From Glutamicibacter ardleyensis (GTDB lineage Bacteria > Actinomycetota > Actinomycetes > Actinomycetales > Micrococcaceae), in contig NZ_BMKX01000005.1 of assembly GCF_014644555.1 (NCBI RefSeq), positions 1-64,000 on the forward strand: a stretch of DNA of 64,000 nt, written 5' to 3'. Of this stretch, positions 8,349 through 17,297 are shown piece by piece; position 1 is the stretch's first letter; every line of letters starts with the position of its first letter. The notes under the pieces are model-generated. The model searched no databases, had not been told where the DNA came from, and saw nothing but the letters and a program-made list of their open reading frames with translations. The position numbers and the translations under genes are program-made.

Positions 8349-8810
8349 TTAAGCTCCGGCAAACCCATGTTGACGCCAGGCTTCATAGGCAACGACGGAA
8401 GCAGTATTGGCTAGGTTCAATGATCGTCGCCCGGGAAGCATGGGGAGTCGAACCAGGTCAGTCACTCGCTGGTGCGCCTTGTCTTCGGCGCTGAGTCCCA
8501 CTGATTCTTTGCCGAACATGAGAATGTCACTGGCGTCATACGCCACATCTGTGTACATGGTGTTGCCCTCAGAGGTGAATGCGAAAACGCGGCCCTCACC
8601 TAGGGCTTCAAAAGCCGCATCAAGATTTTCATGCACGGTAACCACCGCAAGATCATGATAGTCCAAGCCGGCACGTCGGAGATTGGCATCTTCAAAGTTG
8701 AAGCCTAGGGGCTTGACCAAATGAAGCTCGGCGCCAGTGATGGCAGCTAGACGGATGGCATTACCGGAGTTGCCAGGAATTTCGGGAGCATTAAAAAGAA
8801 TACGGAACAC
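8349..8810 (-). CDS. trmL: tRNA (cytidine/uridine-34 2'-O)-methyltransferase, TrmL-like
   Basis: A 153-residue SPOUT-class enzyme. Family motifs are NAPEIPGNSGNAIRLAA at the start, LHLVKPLGF, and the knot/SAM-binding region MFGKESVGLSAE plus LPMLPGRRSLNLANTASVVAYEA at the end. It methylates the ribose of wobble base 34 in certain tRNA-Leu species. The GTG start at 8810 is preceded by TAAACT (a -10-like box) with a 7-nt gap and no ribosome site, so the message may be leaderless. It is followed on the left by the RskA-like gene on the same strand, with a gap of about 120 bp. Confidence 0.92.
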   Translation of the reverse strand: MFRILFNAPEIPGNSGNAIRLAAITGAELHLVKPLGFNFEDANLRRAGLDYHDLAVVTVHENLDAAFEALGEGRVFAFTSEGNTMYTDVAYDASDILMFGKESVGLSAEDKAHQRVTDLVRLPMLPGRRSLNLANTASVVAYEAWRQHGFAGA

Positions 8811-8848
8811 ATCAACCAGTTTAAGCTCTAAGTGCCAGAAAACTGGTA

Positions 8849-9748
8849 TCAGTACATTCTGTCGAGGAGTCGAGCAAGTACCGGACGATCAACAATGTTC
8901 GGTGAAGGGCCCGATCCGAGGAAAAGTTTCAACTCACGAATCAGTCCAGCAGCGTTCAACACGTTCGGACTGGAGGATAACGTGGGATCTGCCCGACGGT
9001 GATATTCAATGACCGGCTCATGAGGGTTTCCGTTGCCAGCAAGTACCAAAGTAAAAGCCACGACGTTCATCTGCATGAAGGAGCGCTGCATGCCGGTGAT
9101 ATTCAACGCCGGCGGCTGCGTCATCTTATTTCCATGGCGTAAGACGTTGCCATCAAAGGCGTAGTAGCCTTCAGGCAGAGTCATCGTATTGAGCACCGCC
9201 ATGCGATAGCCGGCAACCAACACGTGGTCGAAGTGTCCACCACCCGGGGCGTTGAGTCCGTTGACTAAACGTGCAGCGGGAAGGATGTTGAGTACGTTTT
9301 TGGTCAACAAGTTGATGGTGTGCGTCTCCCGAGACATCCGCGACCGGGAACTAAACAATCCTCGCTTACGCGGTTCACCATGAACTCGTTGGATCGAGCG
9401 AGCCCTATCAAGCAATGTAAACGAAGCATCATCGAGCCGAGGTTCATACTCAGTTGCCAACTGCGCTTTGGGATGCTGAGGAGAGGTACGCAGTTTCTCA
9501 TCATAGGCGCGTGAAGTGGTACCTGCCCGTGGTGCTTGACCAGGAGCCTGAAAAGACTTTTCAAACCTAGCATTGCCATGCTCATCTGAAAGGATCTGAT
9601 AGGCCTGCTGGACCGTTTTGAATTGCTCCTCACTGCCACCTAAATCGGGGTGAGAAGCACGAGCCGCTTTGCGATACGCGATCTTGATTTCTTCAAGGCT
9701 TGCACTCTGAGGCACGCCAAGAATTTCGTAGGGGCTCGGCGAACTCAT
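8849..9748 (-). CDS. J-domain (DnaJ N-terminal) protein with unknown C-terminal domain
   Basis: 299 residues from the ATG at 9748; the upstream in-frame ATG at 9769 overlaps the only AGAGGA site, which favours the inner start. Residues 1-60 form a J domain with the HPD motif (ASHPDLGG) that stimulates DnaK-type Hsp70. The Gly/Phe region, zinc finger and substrate domains of true DnaJ are absent. The remaining 200 residues contain no domain I recognise (for example GGGHFDHVLVAGYRMAVLNT). It is probably a specialised Hsp70 co-chaperone; the client is unknown. Confidence 0.8.
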   Translation of the reverse strand: MSSPSPYEILGVPQSASLEEIKIAYRKAARASHPDLGGSEEQFKTVQQAYQILSDEHGNARFEKSFQAPGQAPRAGTTSRAYDEKLRTSPQHPKAQLATEYEPRLDDASFTLLDRARSIQRVHGEPRKRGLFSSRSRMSRETHTINLLTKNVLNILPAARLVNGLNAPGGGHFDHVLVAGYRMAVLNTMTLPEGYYAFDGNVLRHGNKMTQPPALNITGMQRSFMQMNVVAFTLVLAGNGNPHEPVIEYHRRADPTLSSSPNVLNAAGLIRELKLFLGSGPSPNIVDRPVLARLLDRMY

Positions 9749-9887
9749 GATGCGGATATTTCCTCTCAAATGGGGCGTTTTCCATGACCGATGTCATTGG
9801 ATCAAAACCCCATTAGAACATTTTAGCTTCCACTAATAGTAGTCAGCTTTTTCGTACCATGATGCTTGCTGGGTATTGTCTATTCTT

Positions 9888-10802
9888 ATGGTCCCACCGG
9901 CTGAATATCAGCGTATCCACCTCGTCTTTCATCCCAATTCAGGTAAGGGGCTGGGCGCGCGTCGCGTCACCGAACTTGAAACACTGCTTTTCTCCTTGGG
10001 ATTGCGTCCGCGAAGGTTAGATACTTCGAAAATTTCCGGCAGTGAGCTTGGTGAAGCGCTTGGCCAAGCTGACGCCGTAGTCGTTATTGGCGGGGATGGA
10101 CTGATCCACCATGTGATCAAGCATTTGGCCCGGACACGCACTCCCATGGGGATCGTGCCAGCCGGCAGCGGAAACGACACCTGGAGAATGTCCTCAGTCC
10201 GGACAGTTGAGCAAACGCTACAGGACGTTGTTCGTTTCCTGACCGGAGACATCGAAGCAAGGCCAGTAGATTTGCTTGAACTGAAATATGCCAACCAAGA
10301 TTCGCAGACCAAGGTCGCCATCGGTGCTGTGTCGTGGGGCTTTGAAGGCTTGGTGAATGAACGAGCAAAAAAACTACCGCGAAGCCTTGGTGGACTGCGT
10401 TACCTGGTCGGATTGGTGCTCAGCCTACCGAAGTTGCAACCTCACCGGACCGTGGTGCACAGCGAAGAATTCGACTTCCGAGGGCAAATCTATGCAGCCA
10501 GCATTGCCAATATTCGCTCGGTAGGTGGCGGGATCACCTTGTTCCCCCAAGCGGACTACACCGATGGGCTAGCGGATATCTCCTTGGTGAGCGGAAACCG
10601 ATTACTTAAGGTGTTGCCGTACGTAGGACATATACTCTGCGGCAGAAAGCATCCGTACCGAGAAATTGCTCGCAGCTCACAGGTCAACGTGCAAACTACG
10701 GAAGCCAGCTATGCGGATGGCGAGCTCCTTGGGCACGGAGATTTTGAACTCTCGGTGCTACATCATGCGCTCTTGCTTATTCCCGGCGCCGATAGTCGCT
10801 AA
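9888..10802 (+). CDS. Diacylglycerol/lipid kinase family protein
   Basis: 304 residues. The catalytic DAGK domain shows the phosphate-contact NPNSGKG-like motif (HPNSGKGLGAR), the ATP-binding VVIGGDGLIHHVI, and GIVPAGSGND. This is the YegS/DgkB/LcbK group, which phosphorylates diacylglycerol or other lipid alcohols; the substrate is not evident from sequence. The ATG at 9888 follows TATTGT by 8 nt with no ribosome site, suggesting a leaderless transcript. Its 3' end overlaps the convergent reductase gene by 26 bp. Confidence 0.88.
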   Translation: MVPPAEYQRIHLVFHPNSGKGLGARRVTELETLLFSLGLRPRRLDTSKISGSELGEALGQADAVVVIGGDGLIHHVIKHLARTRTPMGIVPAGSGNDTWRMSSVRTVEQTLQDVVRFLTGDIEARPVDLLELKYANQDSQTKVAIGAVSWGFEGLVNERAKKLPRSLGGLRYLVGLVLSLPKLQPHRTVVHSEEFDFRGQIYAASIANIRSVGGGITLFPQADYTDGLADISLVSGNRLLKVLPYVGHILCGRKHPYREIARSSQVNVQTTEASYADGELLGHGDFELSVLHHALLLIPGADSR

Positions 10803-11514
10803 AGAGCATCGAATCTTCTTCACATAACGAATGTAAGCGTAAGTGCCGGACCGCTTCCTGTGGGCCATGGGCGATCCTTTGACCGGAACCGGCGAGCACC
10901 ATGGGGGAAAAACTCACGCACAACGAATCGAGACGGTCTGCTGCGATGAACTGGCCCAGCAAATGCGGACCACCCTCGGCATGGATGAATTCAAGTCCCC
11001 TAGAGGTGAGGATTTCAACGATTTGTTGGGGGTCGCAGCCTTCATTCACTTCAGCAACTTCAATAACTTCAACCTGTGCGGGGAATTGCGCACGGTGCTC
11101 CGGCGTAATCTCTGCGCTGGTAAAGAGCAATACCGGCACCGGGCTGAGCGTGAAGACTTCATTATCCGGTTTCAGATGGAGCCCATGGGAAACGATGGCT
11201 AATACCGGTTGAGCCGACATCCCCCGCGCTTCTCGCCATGCAATGTCCTCGGCACTGACTAGATCTCCTGCGTAGCCTTCGGCACGTACAGTTCCGGCAC
11301 CGACGACGATGACATCGGCTAAACGACGAAGTAAACCGAAGATGCGTTTATCGCCGGGACTACCCAAACCTCCAGATAGTCCCTCACGCTGCGCACTTCC
11401 ATCCACGCTGGAGATGAAATTAAATCGGATGAACGGACGTTGCGATGTGGCGTACCGCGCTAAGAGATTCGCTTCGTCAACGATGGGCAATGACTCAGGA
11501 AGCAGTGAACGCAA
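10777..11514 (-). CDS. RibD C-terminal-type (pyrimidine reductase family) protein
   Basis: 245 residues with the dihydrofolate-reductase-like RibD-C fold: RFNFISSVDGSA at the start (substrate side), a central DVIVVGAGTVRAEGY, and FIHAEGGPHLLGQFI, the NADPH-site Gly pair. The family includes the NADPH-dependent reductase of riboflavin synthesis, but the deaminase half of RibD is missing and no rib gene is near. It starts with TTG at 11514 (AGGAT 8 nt upstream), 9 bp after the FolP2-like gene, so the two form an operon and may act on related pterin or pyrimidine compounds. The 3' end overlaps the convergent lipid kinase. Confidence 0.8.
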   Translation of the reverse strand: MRSLLPESLPIVDEANLLARYATSQRPFIRFNFISSVDGSAQREGLSGGLGSPGDKRIFGLLRRLADVIVVGAGTVRAEGYAGDLVSAEDIAWREARGMSAQPVLAIVSHGLHLKPDNEVFTLSPVPVLLFTSAEITPEHRAQFPAQVEVIEVAEVNEGCDPQQIVEILTSRGLEFIHAEGGPHLLGQFIAADRLDSLCVSFSPMVLAGSGQRIAHGPQEAVRHLRLHSLCEEDSMLFSDYRRRE

Positions 11515-11523
11515 GGGGTGATC

Positions 11524-12450
11524 CTATCTGCTGGTTTCTCGTTCTGGATGAGCCGGTGGATTAACCTCGCCCATATTGTGAATTTGGTACGCAGGATCGC
11601 GCCAGCCTTGAGCCGCCTCGATCAGCCGAACCGTCTGCACCGACTCGACGATATTGTGCATTCTAATAATTCTTGCCCCACCCATAATGCACATGGTGGC
11701 CGCCACCATTGAGCCGACTAAACGCTCAGGCTTTGGCAGGTCAAGAGTTTCACCGATGAAGTCCTTATTTGAAACCGCCGCAAGCGCCGGATAGCCCAAC
11801 GCGGCAATCGCTTCGAAATTCGCAGTGATATCCAAGGTGTGCCGAGTGTTCTTGTTCAGATCATGACCCGGGTCAATAATGATTTTTGACGCGTCGATAC
11901 CAGCGTCCAGAGCCAACTGCACTTTTTGTTCTAGGTAATCGCGTACCTCCGCTACCACATCTTGATAATGCGGATGTGGGTAGATGGTGCGTGGCTTGGC
12001 TAGGGAGTGGGTCAGCACTAAATGAACATTGTTCCGCGCAACTACCTCGGCCAGCTGCGGATAAGCCAGTCCCGTGGTGTCGTTGATGGCATCGGCTCCG
12101 GCATCAATGGCTGCTTGGGCAACCTCTGGTAAGAAGGTGTCGGCAGAAATCACCACATCACTGTGCTCGCGTACAGCCCGAATCACCGGGACGATGCGCT
12201 CAGCTTCTTCTTGCCAAGGTAATTCTGGTCCGGGGGAGAAAGGCACCCCACCAATGTCCACCCAGTGTGCACCAGCCTGGACAGCCTGCAACGCTGAGGA
12301 CACCGCCGCATCCAAACCGAAGGTAGATCCGGCATCGTAGAACGAATCAGGAGTGCGGTTGATCACTGCCATCACCGCGATTTCGCGTGCAAAGTTGATG
12401 CTTCGACGCGAAAAGTGGTGAACCGGAACCTTGAGTTCGGGCATAAACAT
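11524..12450 (-). CDS. Dihydropteroate synthase paralogue, FolP2 type
   Basis: 308 residues, TIM-barrel pterin-binding family. The start at ATG 12450 has GAGGGAG 9 nt upstream; a longer frame reaches 12648 but would overlap the divergent gene. The opening strand reads VINRTPDSFYDAGSTF, with IGGVPFSPGPELP. This matches the FolP2 class of mycobacteria rather than FolP1, which has NVTDDSFSDGG and DVGGESTRPG. FolP2 of Mycobacterium leprae was reported not to complement DHPS, so folate synthesis should not be assumed. No folK, folB or folE gene is nearby. It is co-transcribed with the RibD-C-like gene downstream. Confidence 0.8.
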   Translation of the reverse strand: MFMPELKVPVHHFSRRSINFAREIAVMAVINRTPDSFYDAGSTFGLDAAVSSALQAVQAGAHWVDIGGVPFSPGPELPWQEEAERIVPVIRAVREHSDVVISADTFLPEVAQAAIDAGADAINDTTGLAYPQLAEVVARNNVHLVLTHSLAKPRTIYPHPHYQDVVAEVRDYLEQKVQLALDAGIDASKIIIDPGHDLNKNTRHTLDITANFEAIAALGYPALAAVSNKDFIGETLDLPKPERLVGSMVAATMCIMGGARIIRMHNIVESVQTVRLIEAAQGWRDPAYQIHNMGEVNPPAHPERETSR

Positions 12451-12563
12451 TGAGCTGGTCTCCCTCGATCCGCGGACGCGCCGCTGAGTTGTGCTTTCTC
12501 CATTCATATCACTGGACGCATCACCGATGCGGGATATGAGCTGTTGCTGGTTAAGCTTGTAAC

Positions 12564-13370
12564 ATGCAGTTTTCCCATGTCTCAGCCACTCAGGGTCAAT
12601 GGATCGTTGATTCCTGCGCCACAGCCGATCCATTGACAGTAGTCGCACAGATCCCGGTCGGCTATGAACGATACGCGCGGATCCTCCATCCGGCCTATGA
12701 CGAAGATGATCAGGCAGTGCGCTGGGGGACTGTTGCCAATAGTCGCGGCCACATTTTCACCGCCGCGGATCTTTTTGAAACCATTGCCGGTTGGGATGCC
12801 CAGGGAAATCCAGCCACCGAAGATGCTTGGGAAGAAACTGACCTGCCGGTTGACGAACTACCTGTTGAACAGTGGCAGGCACTGGTCAAGATCCTGAGCG
12901 CCACCAACACCAAAGATTACTTTGTCGCTGGGTTGTGGAGTGGTTATGCCTTTATCGAGGGTGGGGAACGTATCCAGATTGATTATGAGGATGACCTAGA
13001 GCTCAGCGAAGAAGAGAACCGGGCCGCCGAAGCTGCAGCGCTCGCCGAGGCACAACGTCCAGCGTTTACAGCAGACGTTTTGGCAACTCCCGCATTAGAA
13101 CTCGGTGGAGGCTACCGAAATTATCGACTTTTCGAAGTAGACGGCGAATTTCTGGCTAACCCGGTGTGGGCCACAACGGCAGATGGCGAGCAGCGTCAGC
13201 GCCCATCCTTGGTCTTTCCGCAAGACCACAGTTGGATGCTTTCCACCGAGCCCTATGACGACTGCACACTGATCGGTGGCTCGGCTCAACTTATTGAAGC
13301 TATTTTGCAAGACCCTGCACTGGAAGCCATTGAAGTCGGGCAATTCACACGCATTGGCCATTCAAACTAG
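12564..13370 (+). CDS. Conserved actinobacterial protein of unknown function
   Basis: 268 residues, acidic, no signal peptide or membrane segment. I do not recognise a characterised domain. Visible features are WGTVANSRGHIFTAADLF near the N-terminus, an acidic helix rich in Glu/Ala in the middle (LSEEENRAAEAAALAEAQ), and a C-terminus with LVFPQDHSWMLSTEPYDDCTLIGG. It is divergent from the FolP2-like gene. The ATG follows TAAGCT by 6 nt with no ribosome site, a leaderless pattern. Confidence 0.7.
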   Translation: MQFSHVSATQGQWIVDSCATADPLTVVAQIPVGYERYARILHPAYDEDDQAVRWGTVANSRGHIFTAADLFETIAGWDAQGNPATEDAWEETDLPVDELPVEQWQALVKILSATNTKDYFVAGLWSGYAFIEGGERIQIDYEDDLELSEEENRAAEAAALAEAQRPAFTADVLATPALELGGGYRNYRLFEVDGEFLANPVWATTADGEQRQRPSLVFPQDHSWMLSTEPYDDCTLIGGSAQLIEAILQDPALEAIEVGQFTRIGHSN

Positions 13371-13397
13371 GTAGGGAAAGCTCGTACCATTAAAACG

Positions 13398-14633
13398 ATG
13401 AACAACTCCGCGGTATACCTAGATCACGCGGCAACTACCGATCTGAACCCAGCGGCGTTGTCGGCTATGACCGAGCAATTTTCGCAAACCGGAAACCCCT
13501 CCTCGCTTCATGGGGCCGGTCGCCGGGCTAACCGTGTAGTGGACGAGGCGCGCACTGCCATCGCGAAGGTTGCCGGTGCACACCCCACAGAACTGATCTT
13601 CACCTCCGGTGGAACCGAATCGGATAACTTGGCGCTCAAAGGCCTGTTCTGGAACCGGACTGCGAAGAATCCGCTAGCACGCAGTATCCTGGTTGCCGGA
13701 ATCGAACATCACGCGGTGCTCGATACCGTCTCATGGCTAGAAGCTCATGAAGATGCCACGGCTTTATGGATGCCGGTGGACGCCGATGGGGTGCTTGATC
13801 TGCAAGCGGCGAAGGAGCTTATCGAGGAACACCATGAGCGAATCGCTCTGGGGACCATCATGTGGGCCAACAACGAGGTAGGTGCTATCCAACCGGTAGT
13901 TGCTTTCACCGCGCTTGCCGCAAAATATGGCATCCCAGTGCATAGCGACGCGGTGCAGGCTTTTGACTCCGTACCCACAAATTTTGCTACCAGTGGTTTG
14001 GCTACCATGGCGGTTAGCGCCCATAAAATTGGTGGTCCGGTAGGAATCGGAGCGCTCTTTGTGCGCCGTGACGTAGTACTGATGCCGGTCCAGCACGGTG
14101 GCGGACATGAACGCAAACTCCGTTCAGGAACGTTGAACGCCGTGGCCGCGGCGGGGTTTGCGGCGGCCGCTACTGCGGTCCATGAGACATTGGCGGCAGA
14201 AAGCGCGCGATTGAGTGAGCTTCGCGAATACGCGGTCCAAAATATTACCCGGCTTGTTCCCGACGCGGTGCTCAATGGTCCACGAGATGAAGACAATGCA
14301 GGTCTGCGACTTCCAGGAAATCTGCATTTCACTTTTCCCGAGTGCGAGGGCGATTCCTTGCTATTTCTCTTAGACATGGTGGGAATTGCCTCGTCTACCG
14401 GTTCAGCCTGCACCGCAGGAGTACCGCAACCATCGCACGTCTTGGTGGCCATGGGCCGGGATGCGCGCAGTGCCCGAAGTGTGCAACGCTTCACTTTGGG
14501 GCATAGAACAACGCATAAAGACGTTGACATACTTTTAGAAGCTCTGCCAGATGCCTATCAACGGGCTAAGAAAGCCGGTATGGCGGCAGACGAAAGCAGT
14601 ATTCACACAGCAGGGACGGGTTTTACAAGATGA
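13398..14633 (+). CDS. Cysteine desulfurase (NifS/IscS class), sulfur donor for MnmA
   Basis: A 411-residue PLP enzyme. Visible motifs: [12 protein letters not shown] start, [15 protein letters not shown] (PLP phosphate), the lysine of [10 protein letters not shown] (Schiff base), and the catalytic loop cysteine in [17 protein letters not shown]. It converts cysteine to alanine and holds a persulfide. The stop overlaps the mnmA start by 4 bp (ATGA), so translation is coupled and its main client is probably MnmA, though it may also feed other sulfur pathways. The ATG is 7 nt after TACCAT with no clear ribosome site. Confidence 0.93.
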   Translation: MNNSAVYLDHAATTDLNPAALSAMTEQFSQTGNPSSLHGAGRRANRVVDEARTAIAKVAGAHPTELIFTSGGTESDNLALKGLFWNRTAKNPLARSILVAGIEHHAVLDTVSWLEAHEDATALWMPVDADGVLDLQAAKELIEEHHERIALGTIMWANNEVGAIQPVVAFTALAAKYGIPVHSDAVQAFDSVPTNFATSGLATMAVSAHKIGGPVGIGALFVRRDVVLMPVQHGGGHERKLRSGTLNAVAAAGFAAAATAVHETLAAESARLSELREYAVQNITRLVPDAVLNGPRDEDNAGLRLPGNLHFTFPECEGDSLLFLLDMVGIASSTGSACTAGVPQPSHVLVAMGRDARSARSVQRFTLGHRTTHKDVDILLEALPDAYQRAKKAGMAADESSIHTAGTGFTR

Positions 14634-15763
14634 AGGTACTAGCAGCGATGTCCGGTGGCGTCGATTCGGCGGTAGCCGCAGCACGTGCGGTTGAAGCCGG
14701 TCACGACGTGGTTGGCGTCCACCTAGCGCTCTCTCGCATGCCCGGAACTTTGCGCACCGGCTCACGTGGCTGTTGCACGTTGGAGGACTCCAATGACGCA
14801 TGGCGTGCCTGCGACAAACTAGGGATCCCATACTACGTTTGGGACTTTTCGGATCGTTTTGCCGAAGACGTAGTCCAGGACTTCGTTGATGAGTATGAAG
14901 CTGGACGCACGCCAAACCCTTGTATGCGGTGTAATGAGAAGATCAAGTTTGCCGCACTGCTGGAAAAGGCACTCGCCTTAGGCTTTGACGCGGTATGCAC
15001 CGGTCACTATGCCAAGGTCTTGCGCGATACGGAAGGCAACCCAGAATTGCACCGCGCCGCCGATTGGGCGAAGGACCAGTCCTACGTACTTGGTGTGCTC
15101 ACCCATGAGCAGCTAGATCATTGCATGTTCCCGCTGGCTGAAACGCCTTCGAAGGCCGAAGTTCGCGCCGAGGCGGCCGCTCGCGGTCTGACTGTGGCGA
15201 ATAAGCCAGACAGCTACGATATTTGTTTCATTCCTGATGGTGATACCCGCGGCTGGTTGGCCGAGCGTATCGACATGAAGCCAGGCGAGATCGTTGATCA
15301 AGACGGTAACCAGCTGGGTGAACACGGTGGCGCGCAAGCCTTCACCGTTGGTCAGCGTAAGGGGCTTCGCTTGGGCCGGCCAGCAGCTGATGGCAAGCCT
15401 CGTTTCGTGCTGGAAATCCGTCCCAAGGACAACAAGGTGATCGTGGGGCCAGAGGCTTTACTCTCCGTTGACGAGCTGCGCGGTATTCGCATCTCCTGGG
15501 CAGGGGTTCCGATTCCGGAGATCATCACTGGCGAAGAATTCGATTGCATGGTGCAGGTTCGCGCCCATGGCGATCCGGTGGATGCCAAGGCACATATGGA
15601 GCGTAGCGAAGGATCTGACGTCTTGGTAGTCCAGCTGCCCGAAGGCATGCGTGGAGTGGCACCTGGACAAACCATGGTGGTTTACCAAGGTACTCGTGTG
15701 CTGGGCCAGGCCACCATCGACAAAGCCCGGTCTACCTCATGGGATTCGAGCAAGGTCAGCTAG
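14630..15763 (+). CDS. mnmA: tRNA-specific 2-thiouridylase MnmA
   Basis: 377 residues. The ATP pyrophosphatase P-loop is [12 protein letters not shown] at the N-terminus. The two catalytic cysteines lie in [13 protein letters not shown] and [12 protein letters not shown], and the C-terminal beta-barrel includes [15 protein letters not shown]. It adds sulfur to U34 of tRNA-Lys, -Glu and -Gln, using persulfide sulfur and ATP. The 4-bp overlap with the upstream cysteine desulfurase supplies a dedicated donor. A strong terminator follows the gene. Confidence 0.97.
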   Translation: MKVLAAMSGGVDSAVAAARAVEAGHDVVGVHLALSRMPGTLRTGSRGCCTLEDSNDAWRACDKLGIPYYVWDFSDRFAEDVVQDFVDEYEAGRTPNPCMRCNEKIKFAALLEKALALGFDAVCTGHYAKVLRDTEGNPELHRAADWAKDQSYVLGVLTHEQLDHCMFPLAETPSKAEVRAEAAARGLTVANKPDSYDICFIPDGDTRGWLAERIDMKPGEIVDQDGNQLGEHGGAQAFTVGQRKGLRLGRPAADGKPRFVLEIRPKDNKVIVGPEALLSVDELRGIRISWAGVPIPEIITGEEFDCMVQVRAHGDPVDAKAHMERSEGSDVLVVQLPEGMRGVAPGQTMVVYQGTRVLGQATIDKARSTSWDSSKVS

Positions 15764-15780
15764 GTTTTAGTAAGGATAGA

Positions 15781-15826
15781 CGCCTCGGAGCAGCGAAATA
15801 ATTTCACTGCTCCGAGGCGTTTTTTC
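15781..15826 (+). terminator. Terminator after mnmA
   Basis: A hairpin with arms cgcctcggagcag (15781-15793) and ctgctccgaggcg, followed by TTTTTT. It is strong and immediately downstream of the operon. Confidence 0.92.
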
Positions 15827-16429
15827 ATGACCTGCGTGAGGTTTTGATGTTCCATAGTTCTGCTTCGCGAAGCGGAGCGCCGGTGTCGAAAGCGTTTGGG
15901 ATAGGGACCGGATCTCCGGAGCAATCCTTGCTTGTAGGCGGTTTCCTGCGCACAGCGAGTACGCAGTACGTGCTGGATTTGTCGCTCCTGTTTGTCGCCC
16001 GTGATACCGGTCCAAAGCGTTTGGATACAGGCCTAAGATGCCCGTGCCTTATAGTCTCCAACAATTCTCAAAAAGAAAATGTGATTGCTCTAGCCGGGTA
16101 GTCCTGTTGGCTCGCTTGCTTGGGAGCAGGCATGCTCAGCTGTGGATCCGAAAAGAACGGGCGCCGGTGTGCTTCGACGGATCGTTGTCCTAGACGACGT
16201 TGGAGTTCATGAGGTAGTTCGTTGATTACCTTGTCGAAGCGGCAGAGACCTCTGGGTGATGGCCATCAGCGCGGCCTTGAAGCATTTTTAGCTTCTTCGA
16301 ACTTCCCTCCAGCAGCATCAAAAAGTACCTTGGACGCAAACTCCTCGCTCATTGAGTACCGTGGTGCGACAACGGTCATCTAACAGGAATGCCAGTCCTG
16401 GGAGGGCTAAGGAACTATGAGGGGCAACG
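15827..16429. other. Gene-poor stretch, possibly decayed
   Basis: No open frame here has a recognisable domain. A plus-strand frame of 85 codons (15844-16101) shows weakly protein-like runs (for example GAPVSKAFGIGTGSPEQ) without a ribosome site or known family. A short motif (aaagcgtttggga) occurs twice, near 15889 and, as aaagcgtttgga, near 16013. I read this as remnant sequence in an accessory region. Confidence 0.35.
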
Positions 16430-16822
16430 TTAGTTGCGAAGGCGTTTGGCTTGGATTCTTGGTTGAATGATTCCAAAGATCAGATAAAAAAATGTCCAGA
16501 GTACAGCTCCGGTTATCAAGAATATGCCAAATGTCGACAGGTAATCTAAGGGACCATTAAGAACGAACCATCCGCTCAAATACAGTGCGGGTAGGACTGT
16601 ACAAAGCATGATTCCAAAATGGATCAAAGACTGGATTTGTAGTGTCCAGCGGTCCACTTGATAAACCACAGAAGCGCCACTTGTAGCAGCGATTATCACC
16701 CCCACCGCGAACGTACTCCGGGCGTTAATGGAGTCGCCTTGCACGGCCAGCATCACTGCGATGGCCCCCAAGATTAAGAGCGGAACACCTGCCAAGATTA
16801 GACCGAGACGTTGTGGCGACAT
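16430..16822 (-). CDS. DUF3021-like four-helix membrane protein
   Basis: 130 residues with four hydrophobic helices (about 7-27, 37-55, 68-90, 97-118) and a basic C-terminus (RIQAKRLRN). The segment VVYQVDRWTLQIQSLIHFGIM matches the shared core of DUF3021 proteins, where an aromatic/acidic/Trp stretch precedes a His-Phe at the head of helix 3. In Firmicutes such genes often lie beside LytTR regulators. None is present here and the function is unknown. The gene is isolated in the accessory stretch. Confidence 0.6.
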   Translation of the reverse strand: MSPQRLGLILAGVPLLILGAIAVMLAVQGDSINARSTFAVGVIIAATSGASVVYQVDRWTLQIQSLIHFGIMLCTVLPALYLSGWFVLNGPLDYLSTFGIFLITGAVLWTFFYLIFGIIQPRIQAKRLRN

Positions 16823-17297
16823 GCCTAGATTCTATTGCTTATGGAACGAATAATGCGAAAAGTTGAGTAACTATTCAATGTCAGTACAGCCAAAGACAAT
16901 TTTTCTACTTTTGCTGGTCAGCGAGTCAGCCAAGAAGGATCTACTGTACGGGGCACACCTGCCCCTAGAGGCATCTGCCTAGGAACAGGTGATACTGCGA
17001 CACTCCTTCACGCTAGGAACGGTAGTAGTAGCTCGAAGTTTTGATCACTGATACCTGGCATGTGGGGTGAACGAATGGTTCAGAACCGAACTCAATACAA
17101 CGATCCATTCTGGATCAGGGTGAGATTTTTTTTGGGGCAATTGACGTCAGCTTTTCCTCTACTTAGACAATGAACCTCAGGGTAGTTACGTTTTTGATTG
17201 GACGGTGCTGTCTAGGTCGTTTGACGCATGGGTTGTCCACAGCAGGCAATTGAGTTTTCGGAAGTGACCTAGGGTAGGAGCCATCAGCTAGTTTGCT
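16823..17297. other. Intergenic stretch left of the insertion sequence
   Basis: No supportable gene. Short frames are broken by stops and show no recognisable composition. The last 8 bases (17290-17297, agtttgct) are the left copy of the target duplication of the insertion sequence that follows. Confidence 0.5.
17290..17297. repeat. Target-site duplication, left copy
   Basis: AGTTTGCT, identical to 18747-18754 on the other side of the insertion sequence. Confidence 0.9.

Noticed and set aside
13745-14530. Long open frame (261 codons) opposite the cysteine desulfurase
   Set aside because: The sense strand carries all catalytic motifs of NifS; the antisense frame is Ser/Ala/Thr-rich without domains.
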